DNA of 64,000 bases from Mesorhizobium amorphae CCNWGS0123 (GTDB taxonomy: Bacteria; Pseudomonadota; Alphaproteobacteria; Rhizobiales; Rhizobiaceae), in NCBI RefSeq assembly GCF_001686985.1, contig NZ_CP015318.1, positions 432,001-496,000 of the forward strand, read 5' to 3'. The notes beneath the pieces were generated by a model, which was not told the origin of the DNA, did no database searches, and worked only from the letters and a program-made list of their open reading frames with translations. The translations under genes and the position numbers were made by a program. Shown in pieces: positions 62,863 through 64,000 of the stretch. Numbering within the stretch: the stretch's first letter is position 1; every line of letters starts with the position of its first letter.

Positions 62863-63330
62863 TCAGTGGAGCGTCTCTTCCTCGAGGTCCGGCGCCTGCC
62901 ACATCTTTTCGAGATTGTAGAATTCGCGGACTTCGGGGCGGAAGACATGGACGATGATGTCGCCCGAATCGATCAGGACCCAGTCGGCACCGGCCAGCCC
63001 CTCGACGCGCGCCATGCCGAGGCCGGCATCCTTGAGCGCCTTGAGGAGGTGATCGGCGACAGCCGAGACATGACGGTGCGATCGGCCCGATGCGACAACC
63101 ATATAGTCGCCGAGGCTCGATTTCCCCTGAATGTCGATTGAGACGATGTTTTCGGCCTTGGAGTCTTCCAGACTGGCAAGGACTGTCTTGATGGCGCGGG
63201 ACACGGCGTCGTTTACGCTGATCCCGGCCGGCGAAGGCACGATGTCGGCCTTCTTCCGCAGTGCTGTTCTCAGTGTATTTCCTTTCGCAGCAAGAACAAC
63301 CAAATCACCCGCCAAATCAGGTGACACCAC
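62863..63330 (-). CDS. rsfS: Ribosomal silencing factor RsfS
   Basis: A protein of up to 155 residues. The conserved core (AENIVSIDIQGKSSLGDYMV, then ASGRSHRHVSAVADHLL and GADWVLIDSGDIIVHVF) is complete. RsfS binds L14 and blocks subunit joining in starvation. The start is uncertain: the ORF opens with GTG GTG at 63330, but the family usually begins near ISVNDAVSRAIK; a later start is possible. Confidence 0.9.
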   Translation of the reverse strand: MVSPDLAGDLVVLAAKGNTLRTALRKKADIVPSPAGISVNDAVSRAIKTVLASLEDSKAENIVSIDIQGKSSLGDYMVVASGRSHRHVSAVADHLLKALKDAGLGMARVEGLAGADWVLIDSGDIIVHVFRPEVREFYNLEKMWQAPDLEEETLH

Positions 63331-63482
63331 TTAGATAGGCAGAGTTCCGTTGCAGTTTCAAGACGTGGGTCGCGGCCGCCGCCAACGCGGTGCTCTGCGT
63401 TTGGTTCCAAATGCCGGCAAATATCGGAACTTTGGGCTCATTGGCGGGTTATCGGCTTGCCCCCAGAATCGGATTTCCCAGA

Positions 63483-64000
63483 ATGCCTATCGATCCTCAG
63501 AACACGCTCCTCACCGTGCAGGCGGGCCTTGCCCAACTCAGCACCCTGATCGTCTCCTACTCATTCTCCGCCATCGGCGCCGTCATCCTGCTCGTTGTCG
63601 GCTATATCGTGGCCGGCCTCGCCGAGCGCTCGATCTCCGGCGGTCTGAAACACATCCATGGCTTCGACGCGACGCTGCGCCATTTCTTCTCGAAGATCGT
63701 CCGCTACGCCATCCTGATCCTCGTCGTCATCATGGTGCTCGGCCAGTTCGGCGTGCAGACCGCCTCGATCATCGCCGCCGTCGGCGCCATCGGTCTCGCC
63801 ATCGGCCTGGCGCTGCAGGGCACGCTGCAGAACATCGCCGCCGGCATCATGCTGCTGGCGCTCAGGCCGTTCCGCATCGGCGAATATGTCGAGGTCGGCG
63901 CCATTTCAGGCACCGTCCGAGGAAGTCGGCCTGTTCGCCACCAGGTTGCGCACGGTCGACGGCGTCTACGTGCTGGCGCCCAACTCGACCCTCTGGAACC
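63483..64000 (+). pseudogene. MscS-type mechanosensitive channel, 5' part with frameshift
   Basis: From the ATG at 63483 the frame codes an MscS channel N-terminus, with helices near 20-45 and 75-105 and the pore helix IGLALQGTLQNIAAGIML. At 63917-63918 an extra C (GTCC) breaks the frame: EVGAISGTV should continue with EEVGLFATRLRTVDGVYVLA, which is found in the +1 frame up to the window edge. This is a one-base insertion or a base-calling error. The rest lies outside the window. Confidence 0.75.

Overview
The window reads as about 64 kb of chromosome from a high-GC alphaproteobacterium of the order Hyphomicrobiales, most likely Mesorhizobium or a close relative. This is inferred from the protein families, the rhizobial palindromic repeats, a GapR homologue, RirA-type iron boxes and the local gene orders (efp next to an inositol monophosphatase gene; 6S RNA upstream of fthC; dadA-alr; rsfS-rlmH-envC-ctpA). 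No CRISPR array, rRNA, tRNA, prophage or insertion sequence was found.

Layout. 1-7.5 kb: tail of an Lrp regulator and a divergent EamA exporter, a ThiE-like protein, a Sel1-repeat protein, efp, a SuhB-like phosphatase, a hemolysin-III protein and a MotA/ExbB-OmpA envelope pair. 7.7-16.5 kb: a small secreted protein, an M32 carboxypeptidase, a VapBC-type toxin-antitoxin pair, an ABC exporter, ribosomal protein L31 with a leader hairpin, a TetR-controlled pair, and yebC with a SelT-like gene. 16.7-19 kb: an ArsR repressor divergent from SRPBCC-VOC-VOC-SRPBCC genes. 19-22.3 kb: terC, a YmdB-type phosphoesterase, DUF3592, fthC and 6S RNA. 22.4-28 kb: a MoxR ATPase/GNAT/CoxE-like VWA/metallo-hydrolase run, msrB and an arsenate reductase-like gene. 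28-31 kb: a TonB siderophore receptor with two TGA-N9-TCA iron boxes. 31-41.5 kb: gapR, pyruvate carboxylase and a complete branched-chain amino acid ABC transporter operon. 41.8-47.3 kb: hydroxyproline catabolism (epimerase, oxidase, deaminase, GntR repressor), carrying an ectoine-synthase-like gene and a LysR gene at its edge. 47.3-54.9 kb: HxlR/NTF2 pair, two paralogous small secreted proteins, mmsA with a divergent LysR, and a lipoprotein pair combining a phospholipase A2 fold with a phospholipase D fold. 55-64 kb: core genes dadA, alr, rppH, a polysaccharide deacetylase, ctpA, envC, rlmH, rsfS and a frameshifted or misread mscS.

The most unusual signal is that three genes (fthC, the hydroxyproline epimerase, mmsA) are each followed on the same strand by a second, orphan copy of their own 3' end. 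In two cases whole genes (DUF3592; ectC plus lysR) lie between the real tail and the orphan tail, with the orphan tail starting within about 10 bases of the inserted gene's stop codon. This is what single-crossover insertion of DNA carrying a gene tail would leave behind, and may be a general way this genome gains small cassettes. The window is also dense in palindromic repeats: seven copies of one family, plus three other families.

Start sites were chosen by ribosome binding site, overlap with the upstream gene and family length. No database search was run; family names come from recognising motifs and are graded by confidence.
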